The notes below the pieces were generated by a model. It was not told where the DNA came from. It made no database searches and was given only the letters and a program-made list of their open reading frames with translations. Shown in pieces: positions 1-28,282 of a stretch of 64,000 bases of DNA; positions within the stretch are counted from its first letter, which is position 1; each line of letters opens with the position of its first letter. Position numbers and translations under genes: made by a program. The stretch is from positions 6,717,920-6,781,919 of the forward strand of contig OX030961.1 of NCBI GenBank assembly GCA_943735955.1. The letters are read 5' to 3'. The DNA is from Piscicola geometra. Lineage: Eukaryota > Annelida > Clitellata > Hirudinida > Piscicolidae.

Positions 1-1832
1 AAATATTGTAATAAATGATCATTCAATTAATTTCCAATTCTCTCAAGCTATTTATTGAACATTCAGTTTGTAACTTTATGCCACTTTTATTCACAATTTC
101 ATTTAATATCTTTTGCTTTACGAAAAAAAGTATAGTTTAAAAATATTTTTTTATATCTTATTATAAATATAAATTCGAAACTAAGCGTACGAAATGTAAG
201 AAAGATTTAGATTTTAAAATAGAAGATAGGACAATTAATTACCAATGATTTATTGAGAACAATAGAGTAATACCTAGGTTTTAGTCTGGCTTATAAATCA
301 AAATCATACATCACTTAGAATAATTAAATTTAAATTATATAAATTTTAAAAAATTATTTAAACATTTATTTCAAGGACCTATTTATCCTTTAGGATATGT
401 TAAAAGCCATTTAAATGGAAATAATTTTTTTATTATTAAATAATATATTACATTTTTTAAAAATTGTAACTTTTATTTTTTACTTCACATTTGTAATGCA
501 ATCTAATGAAATTCCATTGTGAATATAACAAAACTTGGTTCATTTCCTCTATCGATATCTTTAAAAACTATTTCAGTTTTTGCCAAAGAATTTGAACCTT
601 TTTAAACTGAAGAACGTATTCAACAACCAAAATTTAAATAACAAACAAACTCAATCATACATGAAGTTTGAAAATGTAAAGAATTAATAAAAAACTCAAT
701 CATACATGAAGGTTGCATGTATGCAAATAAATACATCAATGCCAATTATGATTAATGGATGTCTGCAAACATTCTCTTGAAACGCCGAAGAATCGATCGA
801 TGAATAAATAATTAATGAAACATACAAAAGAGTAATGAAAACAACAACAAACAATTCAATAGCTTTCAATTGTCTAATAACTTTATAACGTTTGAAGCCT
901 GCTAATATTTGTTTTTTCTTTAATTTAGTTTTTAAAAACTCATAAAATGTATGATGGTCATTCGTTTAAGAAAGGTTTTTTCGAAGCCTGCTACTTAATT
1001 TGTTTCAAGTTACTTTAGATAATAACTCAAGAATGGCAATTAAAATAGATAAATGATCAAGGTAGCACTCCATATTAGACCAAATTGGGAGCGAATATTT
1101 ACTCCCTAAAATATTAAAAGTAATAAATCCACAATTAATCCTAAAAAAATACATAAAGCGGAGATCGATTCATATTTCGAGTGATTAACGGCTCTTCGAT
1201 CCAGAATGAATTTGTATCATTTAAACACTAGAGCATCAATTCACTTCCATTCTCTCAGACTCCCACACGTGTCTCGTTAAAATATAGTATGTTCTAGCAT
1301 TTTCAAATGAAATTTTACTACTATTGTCCTGTCAAAATCGTCCATTATATACACAAGTTAGATTTGAGAATTTTAAAAATATTTTTTGATCTATTCAAAG
1401 AAGCGCCAGCTCAGGCGCAATAAAGGATGGCTGTAATCAGAGATTATACAAAAAAAACATAAAAACCAAGGTACGGTAAATTTTTCAAATAATAAGTTTT
1501 TTTAAAATAAATAAAATAATACAAACTTAATAAAAGAACAAAAATAAAAAGAATATGTTTTGAAGTCGTAATGGTGGAGTGGGTTGGTAGAGTATCAGCA
1601 TTAGGCGTTCAACAGTGGAAGAAATTTGTAGCTTTAATTAAGTTTGACATCAAGCAAATGTGTGGTGGTAATTGTGTAGTCAATGAGGTTCTTTCAGCAT
1701 ACTCAAACTGATGGCCAGCTGATTGGAGTTTGAGTGGTTTCCTTCCGAAGTGTCCGAACCTCCGGGGTCATGGAGCATAATGGAAGTGACTTTCCTGATT
1801 GAATGCTAAGAGAAGACTTGAAGGGAATGTTC
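1..1832. other. No gene seen
   Basis: AT-rich sequence downstream of the receptor stop codon. It should contain the receptor 3'UTR and poly(A) site. The only candidate I see is a weak ATTAAA-type signal on the minus strand near 1632. No other feature is supported. Confidence 0.5.
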
Positions 1833-15208
<13,376 letters not shown>

Positions 15209-18200
15209 CTATGTGGAGGGATAATGAAAAAGGATGATTCTCAAAATGCTTCTTAAGCCGCACTAAAACTCACACAACAATACACGCAGGTCATTCCGTT
15301 GGCACGAGCGACTGCCTTACGGGTGGCTTAAAACTGGTGGCGAAGCTTTGAAGAATATAAAAGAAAAAGGCTAAAGCTTTGTTCGACTCTGTAGTTAATT
15401 ATAAAGTAAGAACAGATTCTGAGTTTTAATACATGAAAAGAACATTGCAGGATGCTTAGAATATTTGCATTTTCAGACTTACGCCTTTAATATAACGGCA
15501 AAATTAATTTTGTTAAAGTTAGGTTTAAAATCATATTAAATAAAGCAATTTTAGATTATAAATGTTTGTGAAAATAATCCAATAGTATAAATCATTATTT
15601 CGTGTTCTCAGAAAACATTTGTAAATTGGACGTATTGTCCAATCTGCATTTAAGTTGCATAACAGAACTAGTAACACGATATGTCTTCTATGACAAATGA
15701 CCTCTGCAGTTTTTTCCTTCATTGCTTTGCGCTCATAATAAGTCTCGCGCAAGGTTTTTTCATATTGCCAGACACTAAAACTATCACTACCACTACTAAT
15801 ACTACCACTAAACCACACAACATTTGTATCTGCTAAAGATTCGTCATAACACTTCCATGCAGCCCAACAATGTTTGCAACCTAGCAAGAAGAAGCTACAA
15901 AAACCAGGCATCATCAGTATGATTCAATTTAAAAACAGAATTTGTTGTATTTGGTTTTACAGACGACATTGGATCGAATCTAATTAGTTTGAGAAAGTGC
16001 GAAATCGCATTGAGAAGATATGCAATCATTTGGACGCCTGATTGACTGCATCGATGACGCCTCACTGCTCCTCGCACTGTCACCACTCCAGCCGCCAATC
16101 ATCACAGAGCTTGTGTTAGAGAGTTTTCCAATTCTTGAAAACTAATTGTTCCTGAATCCACTCACCCCTCTTCGAGATACATTACGGTGAGATTGATTTG
16201 TAAATTTGATTCTCTCAGATCCTTCCTTTCTAGCTACTTGGCATATTCCGAGATTTGAATGAGATGAAAGCTATCTTGCTTCTCATTATCTTCCATACAA
16301 TATGCTTCTCTTGTAGCCAAAAATTGATTTTTATATTTTTTAATATTATGAATAAATATGCGAATTCGGAAGAAAAATTATACATAGCATAATTTTATAC
16401 ATTCTACATTATACGCGCTATTTGAATGCTGAGTTCTGGATTCAATAGAAACAGGAAATCGTATAAAACAAACCGAATGCAAAAACACATTAATCGAAAA
16501 ATGTAAAAACACACTATTGAAGAAAAAGATAAAAGATGAAAACTTCGATTTTTTACATTCTACAAGAAATTTATTTTTTCTTTTCATTCGATCCCATATT
16601 TCGTTGATCATTCAAAGCTACTTTTAGTTTTTCATACACCATTCCAAACAGACATTTAGTTTATCGACAAAATTTCTTTTTCAACTTGAAACTACCAGCT
16701 CTGTTTACACTTTTACAGGTTCGCTTTTTTCACTTCCATTCGTTTCTTCTGTCGCCATCAATCTCCCTCTTCATGCCACCTTTGATTTTGCTATCATTCT
16801 TTAAGCCTCACAAGTTGTGAGTCACAACTATTTTTAATTGTGTCTATTCTGTTTTTTTAAACATTTGGGCACCGGTTTATCCCTTATTAGAGATTCAAGA
16901 TTTGTATTCGGAAAATTAGCAATAGTTTCATGTCGATAGAGCTTTTTTATTACGTGAGTGTAGAGGAAAATATATAAACAAAGCTTAGTTTTTAATCAAG
17001 CGTCTGGACACGTTTTGTTTAAAGGGAAGGTTGAAAAGTCTTCGCAAAACCTTTTCAAAACATCAAAAAAAGAAAGTTTTTGACTTAGTGATATTTCATC
17101 GTTGCGGAATTAGTGGCAAATTGAATTTGGGAGAAGCTGTCGAATCTGTTCGTGGATTTGCCATCTCCACGTCGACAATTAACTTCACACTCTTCTCAGT
17201 CCGCCTTTGTCTTTTGTTTTTTTGTTTTAAACATGTATCTTTCGATTTATCTAATTATTTTTTAAAATACTGGTTTTTTAACATTTTCATATCTATTTTA
17301 TTAATTAATTAAGTCTTTATTTATTCTATATTTACTTTTCTTTCACGCTTAAAAATATCTCCGATGTTTTAAAATATGGTGGAATACTTTCTGTGTAACT
17401 CTAGCTCACCCTTGCCATTCCTTCTCAAGAGGACTGCGTAGCATGTTTTGATGGGTGGCATTCTTCTTCAAACAATTCCGCGCACACACATCCAGTTTAT
17501 TACTAGCTTCAGTTTTGTTTGATGAACTGCGAGCTAATGCGCTGAACACTCAGACTAATTTTTCTTCAAAGCTCAATCACTCTCATCACACTTCGACAAT
17601 TCTCGAAGATTCGACAAAAACACTACTTATAGTGCAAGTCCATCACTTATGAAACCACTTTATGCAATCATGGATATTAATTTATAAAAAGTATGCACAG
17701 AACCACGCAGATAGTATTTTCAAGCGACCGATTTATCAGGCCCGGTAATGCGAGCATACTTTTTGGTAATATTTAGCGGAGAAAAAATCTTTTCTCGATA
17801 AAACTACATACGAGAAAGATCCGGAGTTTATAGCTTATCTCACATAATTCCGACCTGCCAGACGCATAAAACAAAGCAAGAATCTTATTTTCCCGAAGAC
17901 ACATCCCACAAGCAACACGAGAAGACAACCCTTTGGAGTATCTCATCATGCTTCTGACGCTGAGAAGGTGCCTCGCAACGATCACAACACAGTCGGGGAG
18001 CGTAAAAGATGCTTTGTGCCTGAAGCGGTTTGCCGTCTTTGCACACTCACTAATTATTTTTGTTCCTTATTAGTGCACTGCCTGAGGTATTCTTGAAAGT
18101 GCGAGTATTGTTGCTGAGGTTTGTAAAAGATATTGGCTCATATATCATCGATTCATGCAAAAGATTTTTTGGGTGCTTTCATACTATTCAACGTGTCATA

Positions 18201-20509
18201 ACTCACATAAAAATACTTAATTTTCTGTCTTCTTCATTATTAACCAGCAATTATAACGGCCCTTAAGGAATTCATTCAAAAGCTTCAGTTAAATTATTGC
18301 TTGCAATGGTTCCTCTCCAATAAATACAAAGAAGAATAAGTTAAGAAAAAAAATCAATCCATTAGCTAGATTGGAAATTAATTTGAAAAATGAATCAAAA
18401 GAATTTTTGCTCAAAAATTGTCTAAAAGCTTCTTTTCAAAACGGAAATCTCGTTTCAAAGGACCAGGTCATTGAGAAGGATGGGTAGCTGGAGGGTTTGT
18501 GGGAGTGATGTAGCGTTTGAGGAATCAAGGATAAGACAAACAGATGGAGAAAGTGATAGAGGATGAGATGGATGGGCGTAAGGAGGCTGAATAGATGCAC
18601 GTCGGATCTCGATGATTGATCGCTTGGAGCAAAGCAATGCAGGACCCTCAACAGATGTTTCGAATAACATTTCTGCTTTGTCCCACGCCGCCTAATTTTT
18701 TATGTCTTTTTCGATTCAATGCAAAATTTTGCTTGGGAATAAAAAGTTGGACTGGTGTGCCAATTATTTTAATAATTTACTGGACTTTTTAGTTGTTAAA
18801 CGCTTCAATAAGTTTATAAAAAACTTGATTGCACGTTAAAATGAATGATTTTCAAAATTCTGAATATCTAATAATAATAAATTAATTTTATAAGAAATTT
18901 TTTTTAATGAAATAAAAGCGGATGATCACGGCACACTGGAGCTAATCACCATCACTCAGATTTAATACACACTTTTAGGAATTTAAACATTCTCGTTTCA
19001 TTTTTCAAAACGCTAAAAAACTATGATTATTTTTTTACATTTTAATCGCCTTAATTGTTATTCCTATTTTGAATATTTTCTATATTCTTTTTAACATTCT
19101 TTTTGTAAGGTTTAACTCAAAAGTTTTGAGTTATCCACAGCCAATCCTCACTCCTAATCCAAACAGACGCAGTGTTGAAGCTGACGCATGCTTGTAAAGA
19201 GGCTTTAAACGAGGCTTGCATTGGTCGCATTCTCCTTGAAAGCTTCTATTCATAACTTCTCAGTGGAGGTTTGACCGCTCCAAGCGATCGCAGACGTATC
19301 GAGCTCGTTCAGCGTGTGTGAGAATCATCCGAAAGGCACCAAACACCACCGCTCGAATGCCTGCCATCAAACACTCGTGTTGTGATGCTTGCCATGAAAT
19401 TTAATGCCCTTGAATTTAAACGTCCCTTTATGCCTCGTTGCTGATGAAAATGATAACGTTTAATTCATGGAATTCCCCTTTTGATCCTTATCTAGTAGTT
19501 TTTTTCTGAATAAACAGACAACCTTTCGAATCGGAAGACTCTGTGTGAGGTAATATATTCGTGGTTTGGACGCGAGTTGTAAGGGACAAAATACGCATGT
19601 TTTATTCGCTAGTAGTTGCGAGCACAGGCTTGCGAGCCGTCCATGCGGAAGTTATAGCAGCATCTATAAACAAAAAATGTATTTTACGGACGAATAAATT
19701 AGTAATCAAATTAATATTTTTCTATATACAAAAAATAATAAAGAGCAAGAGTGTTTTAAAATTAATTGACAATTAAAAGTTCATGTTTTGGTTAACAAAT
19801 CAAATATTAACTAAGTTAAGTTCTTGATTAACTGTGCCCTCTTGCGGTTATAATCTGCTTTGAGTTTAACCAAGCTTCATTGCGATTAGGTCCAGTAAAC
19901 TGATTTGATAAATCATCAAATAAGTGGGAGAGGCTGTAGATGCACACTGAGCATCCTGTTGTACTCTCAGGCAAACTCGATTAGAGTGCCATCGAAAATA
20001 TTTGAAAATAAGTCTAAGGTAAAAAAGTAGGAACGAGTCGAGTTTTTTGATCGCCTTTTGTTTCCTTATCAAACGACAGGCGTGTGTGCAGATGCCTTGG
20101 ATGAATTTTTTGCTGAATTTTTAACCGTGGCTTTTCAAAGAAAAACTGTTGAAAGCATCTTCAAGTTTTCAATGACGCTTTTTTTGTCACGCAATAAAAC
20201 TCTTTTTTCGATTATTTGAATTTTAAATAGTTAAAAAATTATTTATTTATACATAAATCAAATAATTTTCAATAGATCGTTTCAAATTTAATCTACGAAA
20301 CCGTTGAAAAGCTATATAATCATAAATAATTGATGGCGCTGAGAAGGAAAGACTAGAGTTCTTGAAACTTGACAGCGTCATCATTAAAAAAATTCAAGAC
20401 TTTCTCAAGTGTTTTTCTTTTGAATCAAAATAATTGATAATAATAAAATGAAAAATTTTAATTTCATTTTGAAGAAATTTCAAGTCAACTGCTTCCTTTG
20501 TGAGACTCA

Positions 20510-20540
20510 TTGGTCGCATGACGTCATGAAACCCACGTGA
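20510..20540 (+). promoter_or_regulatory. CCAAT / CRE / E-box cluster
   Basis: An inverted CCAAT (ATTGG), a perfect palindromic CRE TGACGTCA (20519-20526) and an E-box CACGTG (20534-20539) occur within about 30 bp. An AT-rich TTAAATATG lies about 40 bp further down. The spacing looks like a core promoter or enhancer facing right. This is motif evidence only. Confidence 0.35.
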
Positions 20541-20638
20541 TTTATTTCCATTTGAAGGCAAGAGCGCTCAGAAGGCTTAAATATGCACTGCCATTTGTTA
20601 AAACAGTAATTCCGGCAAAGTCCTCGTAACGACGACAA

Positions 20639-20953
20639 ATGGACGTGATGACAAACGAACCAGAGAACTTATTTATTATCGGGACACTTTTTACGAAAAT
20701 AATTTCTTGGTGCTGTCATGAAATGTTGGATGAGTGTTGCACGCACGAGCGTCTGCAACTGCGGACATCCATAACAGGCATGATGATGGCATCCATCGCA
20801 GCCTTTATTGACACAAAAATATGTCGCCATGAAGAGCCCTTCACTCTAGCTTTCGTGCATTTATTGCACGTACTCTCAGCATCCATAAATCCTATAACTC
20901 ACTATTTTGTTGACTTGCCTTTACACATATTTTTACGTTTTAATGATTTCTAA
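20639..20953 (+). CDS. Possible small gene, unrecognised, 104 codons
   Basis: An ATG-started frame (MDVMTNEPENLF...) of 104 codons lies about 100 bp downstream of the CCAAT/CRE/E-box cluster. It contains several hydrophobic stretches and seven cysteines or so but no domain I recognise and no clear signal peptide. An open frame of this length can occur by chance, so the call rests mainly on its position behind promoter-like motifs. Confidence 0.15.
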   Translation: MDVMTNEPENLFIIGTLFTKIISWCCHEMLDECCTHERLQLRTSITGMMMASIAAFIDTKICRHEEPFTLAFVHLLHVLSASINPITHYFVDLPLHIFLRFNDF

Positions 20954-23900
20954 TGGTAATAGAAGAAGTTTTGGCATCAGTTGCACCCACGTTTGGTAAG
21001 TGATTTCGTTTAGGTACAGTCATAAAAGTGGCACTCCAGCGGAGTAACTGATTGCCGTGTGAAGCTGATTCATTATGGAATAAAGAAATAAATGGCCTTC
21101 CGAATGAAATAATTGCTTTGAGAGTGCTCGTAAAAGTTAATTGCTAGCAGGCTCAGGTGTGCTGCAAACATGCCTGAGCGATGATACGCTCACTGCCCGT
21201 GCAAACAAAAGAAGCAAACAATGAATGAGACTTTTAATTTATGACTTCGACTTTCCCAAACTTCATTTTTCATGGTAATTTTTTTGTCGATTTTGTTTTT
21301 GTTTATGGAAACATATCTGGAGACTCTCTGATCTTTTGAAAGAGATGCTTCGGTCAGAGTGTGAATTAGACTCATGAATATTCAATGGAGCTGCACATGC
21401 GTCTTCTAGAAGAAAACTTGATGCATACGTTTCAAATCAAGCCAAGCTGCATGTTTCGTTTGAGAATCAATCTCAGCTTGAACCACTTCCATGTTAGTGT
21501 TCCTTTCAATTGTCTGCAAGCAGCACTCAAGCCACTCGTCCACTGAAACATCTGATCGGCCACTATGCATTCGCCCATCAGCTTGGTGGAGGCAATCCTC
21601 ACCTTTGACCCACCTGACCTTCCCACTCGTCAACCAACCCCATATTACCAAGGTCTTTTGCTGCGCATGTCCAGACGTCATGGCGTGTAATGTATTGTTG
21701 TTTATATTGCCAGTCAGAAATCAACGATACTGCTACTTCGACGTCTTTTCATTTCATGAGTGCTGAATTATTGTGGCAATAAGATGCGTCAATTTAAGGC
21801 CTCGAAATACAATGAAAGCAATGGAATCTTCAAAGCGAATGCCATAAATTCAAACTGAGGCAATATTCCAAATTGAAGCTGGTCGGGCTGGTCCGAAAGC
21901 TTGGCTTACGTTGTGGGACTCTCCTGTGCCGCTCATTCACTCGAATAATTGGCCCATTTGAAGTTAATAAAAGCTTGGCAAGCATGAAACTAGCCATAAA
22001 GGCCACGTCGATAATCGTCCCAGCAAGACAGTCTCTTTCGTAGTGTTTTTTAGAGTATAAAAATGTTTATAAACTTCTTTACTGCTTTTTGCGAGAGTGT
22101 ATAAAAGTGAAAGTTGTTCTTAGCAAAATTATTTCAAGAGTAAGAAATGATTATTGAATAAATATTAGTAGAGGATAGATCAAACAGCGAAAATGTAATA
22201 ATAACACACACGGGAGAATTCGCATTCTGATGTTTCAACTGGCAAGAATTAATAAGAGAAGGCACAACGGCGTGCTGTTATGTCTTGCCACGTTAATCGA
22301 GTGCTTGTTTGTACAGAGCTGGGCAGGGAAATCATGGAGGCATCATTGAGTTACGAGATGCTGCTGTGTTTATATTGTGGCCAGGATGTATAGCCAGGAT
22401 TTCTGTGTGAGCTCCAATTTGAATCTGCTCGTATTTCCAAGCTCATCCCCCCTCCATTTAAGTCTGCTTTATTTTCAAAGCGAACGTACGCGCGCGTATG
22501 TGTGTTTGTGTTTCTGTGTGTGTGTGTGTTCAGCCGTCTGTCAATCTGCATGTATGTATGCTTTTATGTGACACGTATAGTTTGTCATGTTGATGCAAGC
22601 AAATTAATGTAGGAATGCATGCAGTAATGCAAGGCAGAAATACGCCGTAGAAGGAGGAGGAGTGATTGAGTGGCGAAACATTGTGTGGACGTCATTTAAG
22701 CGAAAAGCATCCATCACGCCAGGCAAGACCTTTCTCTTCGAGTAATCGCTCTATGACGCTCTGATTCATTTGCTAGCACACATACAAACAGACATACAAA
22801 CCGGCAGAGAAGAAGACAGACATGAAGACATACTCAAAAATTTTTTCACGAATTCGCTATATTCAAAAAGGCGATTTTTGGAAAACCAGTGGTCAACATG
22901 CTTGAATGGGAGACACAACAAATACTGCAACTCAAAAATTTTCACAAATGTTTAGTTTTCAGCGAAATCTTCCCATCCTGTTTTATGAACTTGAGTAGCA
23001 TAAATATTGAAACAAAAGACAGAAAACATTTTCTAATTAAAACTTTAAACTTTGCAACTGCGCTGTCATTTGTCACTACTTTCGAAATGTTCTGCCGAAG
23101 AATTACATCACGAATCATTACAAAGGTAATTTAAAGTTTAAAGACGATTTTTGATTTTTAAAATCGAATAATCTAACTTCAAAATGTTATAATGCTAATT
23201 TTACGAATTTCCAAAGTCCTTAAATCATAAAATATTCAGAAGCCTTTTTTTTTAAATCAAGCTCTTTGGTAAAACCTTTAACCAATTATAAATCTAAAAC
23301 CTTCGTGACACAATTATGCAATCAGCTCCTAATAGCTCTTAATGCACGGGTCCATTAAGACATCGCAAGTTTTGAATTCCTTCATAATAAATCATATTTT
23401 AGATTTTCTCAATTTTTTGAAAGCACTCGAAATAGCGGAAAAAGGCAATATTGTCAAGGGCTAATAAAGAGAGATTGCGAGTACTTGTAGTTTTAATAAT
23501 ATATGAATCCTGGAGGAGTTCGCGAGCTGACTTGTAAACTCAATTACTACTACACTCGGCGTGATGCTTTATTTCGAGTGTGCTTCTCACACCTTCCCCT
23601 CGAAAGGTGCTCCATTAATTCTGCTCTTCACCCACTCATTCACGAACTTCAGGGAAAGACGACCAAATGCGAGACGCTAAATTTATTGAATTACTTAAAA
23701 TAAGATTTTATTACAAATAAGGGTTGGAGAAAAAGTAGTATACAAAAATCGTTTTTATAAAAAATCGACAGAAGAAGGGCGGATGGAGGCTGAACGGACA
23801 GATATATCAGGAGGGGGGACGAAGGCACTTATCGGAGCGTGGAACCTTTGGTGATTCTAACCACGCAGGAAGATGAGACAAAAGAGCTCGTATAAAAAAT

Positions 23901-26900
23901 ATAAAAAATAATTGTTTCTTAATGGCCCACCTCAGTTCATAATAGACTTTAAAACTCGGCCGTAAAAAATGCTGAACACGGACCCGTTTTGCACAGCTGC
24001 CTTTAAAAAGGAAGTTTTTACCTATTTTCTAGAAGATGCTTTATGAAAATATAAATTGATGCACTTTATAGGAATATTTAAAATAGATTCTTTTAAAAAT
24101 TTAACAAGTTGATTTTAAAATATTCTAAAAAATGCCTTTTGAAACATTCCAAACTTTTGACGAGCACCTAAGCACCATAGAAGCTTTATTACATTAATTT
24201 AAAGTGATTTCCATTAATCATTTTGATATTTGTAAAGATATCTTTTAAAAGCAAACGATTTGTTAAAGAATTTTTGATTTGTCATAGAAGCATGAATAAA
24301 TCTTCCAAAAGTGCAGTTATTAGTGGAAGAGTTGATTTCTTTTGCAGCGTTTGTGATTTTGAATTGTAACATTTTTCATTCATTTGTATTCTCTGTATTT
24401 TTCAAAAACTAAACATTTAAATAGAAACTTTTGTATCAAACTTAAAAACTATGTATAAGGCATAAAGAAAGATTTGGAGAAAAGTCTTGTATTTGTGAAG
24501 TGGAGTTGTGCGGGCTTGCGACCATTTAGATTCTTAAGCTTTCGAATAAATTTTTGTTTTCATTAAAGCTCTACTTTAAATTTTTTTAAACTTTGTTGTT
24601 TTCCAATTTCTTCAAAGCCTTATTTAATTAGAAATGTGCATTGAGCTAATCGCCACAAAGCAATCTTAAAATGTATTAGTGAGCATCGCTTCCACCGCAG
24701 CCACGTTTGTTTTATCAAAGTGTCACTTTAGTGCTCATGACTCGTAAAAGCGTACCACTCGTCGATAAAAAAACAATGAAGCAATTAATAAAGATGGACT
24801 TTGTGGCTTAGGACTCTTCTTGAGGAGAAGACAGCACGAAAAAACGTCGCAAAGCACGTTTTCATTAAGAAGGCAACAATAAGACACCTCGAGTTCATTT
24901 CGTTGAAGATTTTAGAAGTGACTTTAGTCGATTCCAAGCTGCCGTTAAACACGTCATGCAATTTTTTAATCTATTTTTGAAAAAATTAATAATTCATTTT
25001 TAAAAAGACAATTTTGAAATGTTAATCACTTTCTCTGTCACTTGGCGGCCTATTTTTTGTTCATAAACCTTTCCTTTGTGATTATTTATTCCACGAAGTA
25101 AACGCCAGAAATGTCAACATCAGCTTTCCAAAATGTAATCTGATGAAATATATAAGGTCTTAAAAAGTGGAATTTAGAGTCGGAAAGATCACAGATCGAC
25201 TTGAGTGTTGAGTAATGAAGACCTTCTCTACGGCACACTGCACACATCTGCTCAGGAGTAAAGAGCGGTCATCTCTCAAAAATGCGGCCATCAATCTCTC
25301 TTCTTGCCGTTTGAGTTCAAAGCATTCACAAGTCATTCTTGTCATACAAACCCATCTTTTTAGCGTTCCGTTATTTAATTAATTTTTATGGTTGTCTATA
25401 AAACACAATTTAATAAAAAAATACAACTTTAAGAATATTTGTTGTCATGTAATTTACATTATGTAAAGACTTAATCTGGAATTAATTTTTATTGAAGAAA
25501 AATAAATGTACTCATTCTAATAAGATCCCTGTAGCAGAAATATAATTAATTTGACTGTCAACCAGAAAATGACTGCCTCATTTTGCGAGCATGAAAGAAA
25601 AACATACTGTTATACGAGAAGTAGATGCAATGGCACAAGTATTTCAAGGAAGGCTCAGGTTCGGTCCGGAAAGCAAAAAGGTATTCCACTCATGTCGCGA
25701 AGCCATTAAGAGCTGATGGAGATGTATTCGGTGACGTGTTTAAATCGTGCTCTGTCCAGCCCTTCACTGCCGACGATTCTTTTCATTTTCTCTGACGTGC
25801 GCTCAAATTACTCCCCTGACCACGTCTAGCAGGGTTTTGGGGCTCGAAAGTAACCTGCTTTCCTGGAAGCGCAAAAATCTCTTCCCAGAAGCCTGCTAAT
25901 CAAATGTCTCCGTATGCCATCTCGCTCATTCCAATGTTTATAAAAGAGTCAAGCAAATTTATACTTTTTTGAAAGAATACATAAAAAAGACTGTGAAATA
26001 TTGTCAAAACTTCTTGCGAGAAAGGAATAAATCTCTTTAGCGCAAGCATGTGTGCCTTATCGTGTTATATGGCTAGTTGGCGGGATTTCCTTAATTCGTG
26101 ACCGGCTCATTTGAAGCTGACTGAAAGACAAAAAAACTATTTAAAAAGAATTCAACAAAAATCTTGAAAAGCATCCAGCATCTGTTGCACGTAGAATGCC
26201 TCTATGTCTTTTCTAGAGTAAATTTCTCTCTAATTGCTGAATTTATGGTCACTTTTGAAAGTTTTGCGCTTTTCTAAAACTCGCTGTCATAACTTATAAT
26301 CAGTGAAATCAAATAAAATTTAAAACACTTTTAAAATACACTAGTAGTGAAATTGTGGAAATTGAAGTTTGAAACTCGGACAAGTAAGGGTGGGACAAGC
26401 AAGGCCTATTATCGATCTGGAGAAAAGAGCAAGCCTACAGGAACTGGTATCTGCCGAACAAAAAAGCGCATTTTTAGGCATCTGAAAAAATATATTCAAT
26501 AAATCGAGATGCTTGGGAAGAAGACTTTAAAGTTTCCAGGCCTATGCACGATTTTCAGCAAACACGAAGACCTAACTTTTAGTATTATTAGACCTACAAT
26601 TTTATAGATTTTTAATAGTTTATTATCATTTTAAGCTACAATAATTATATCTAATAATCTTTACTTTCAATTTATTTATTTTTCCATTTATTATCATTAA
26701 TTAGATAAAATGTATCAAGCTTCAAAGTAAGGTTTGGTTGAGTTTTGAATACCCTCTATAAAAACATTAAAACTGAAATGTGTTTTTCAATTTAAAAAAA
26801 TATTTGTGAAAATATCAACCCAGAAAAGTAAATTCCACAAAGACTTCTCAGACTTCATTGGCATAAGTTTCACACCAGCCCTGCCTGCCTGTCTGTGCCT

Positions 26901-28282
26901 AATTAAAGTCTTTACGCTTACTTTATATGGCCAAGCCTCGTTGCGTTCCTCATATCGTCCCCTTGTGATATAGCTTTTTTTATGTCTCTACGTGTTCTGA
27001 ATCGGTGCATGGGATTAGATAACATACGCAAATGTATTGTCGTCTAAAGAATACTCAGGCAGGCTGTTTTCGCAAAGCAGGCAGCCAAGGTGTGCAAAAT
27101 TGGTTTTCTGTGTCTAATTTAAAGTGACATCTTTTAGATTACTCAAATATACTTTCTTATTTGTGGCTTAATTATTTATAGGGTAATGGATATCTAGAAC
27201 AGATGTACTGAACAAATTAACTGACTTTAACGCATACTGGCTTCAGATCACTGGTAATTGGAAACACTTGAGTAAACAGAAGCTAATTTTTATAATTATT
27301 TCTTAATAAACTATTAGTAATTAAAATACTCACAAAATGGTGTGTTCATAACCTATTTAAGAAAAAAACGGGTATGTGCTGCATGATTTATATTTATTTG
27401 CTGAGAAACCCTAATTTAGAAGATCTAAAATAAACTTTATACATTTTCGCCAAATTTGAGACCGTCTTACACGTCCTTCAAACATGAAAGTTTTCGTAGC
27501 TTCACACATTTCACTCTCCTACACTCAATGACCCACCACTCCGTCTTCCAATCCACTCGAAACCACCCCAAACCATGCTACGATCAAAGCCTTCAAGTAG
27601 GTCTATTAGGAAACAATGCTCACTTATTACTCGCTTCTTCTCTTATATAAAGACAATAAAAAACTTGCAAATTGAAAGAAAGTGTTCATTGGAATGAGAA
27701 CGAGCTGGAGGCTAGAGAGATTATGTAAATGATGATGACACTCGCGCTGGTGAAGATTGGCTGCTGATGAAGCTAAAGGTTTGGAAATGAGGATCATTAT
27801 GAAAATTTAGACGATGGTGCTACTGATACGATGAGGTATTTAAATATGAAAAAGGATCATGTTAAATATAATGAGAGAGAAAAATTAAAATTAGTCTCTT
27901 CTGAAAGGTTATTCGGAGCGATGATATGCTGACCAAAAATTAGCATCCAGGCTGATAGGCATTTGAAGAGGGTGTGTGGAAAAATTTGAGTGTAATGAAG
28001 GAAACTACAAACTTATGATTTTTGAGATTCATTTAGCGATTTTTTGTTCCTGCCAATAATAACGCGAAAAAAGATAGATAAAATCTTTGTCGAAACTTTT
28101 TCTCTTTTTCTCACTAAAATTACAATTAAATTTTAAAGCATGATACAAAAAAAAATTTAATTCCAATTTTACGACCATATAAACCTGAAATTTTTAGAAA
28201 AAGATAAAAATCATCACAAACGATGAAAGACAGCCAGTCCCACATTCAAAAAGGTTTATTGTTGCAGGGGCGGATAGCACAA

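Noticed and set aside
18436..18670. Minus-strand frame containing LLCSKRSIIEIRRASI, reminiscent of the start of a SUEL domain
   Set aside because: The remaining cysteines and the YGR motif are absent and no phase-1 donor closes the exon, so similarity to a second lectin domain is probably chance.
21406..21681. Minus-strand 91-codon frame and an overlapping 64-codon frame
   Set aside because: Two frames compete over the same less AT-rich patch and neither shows a domain.
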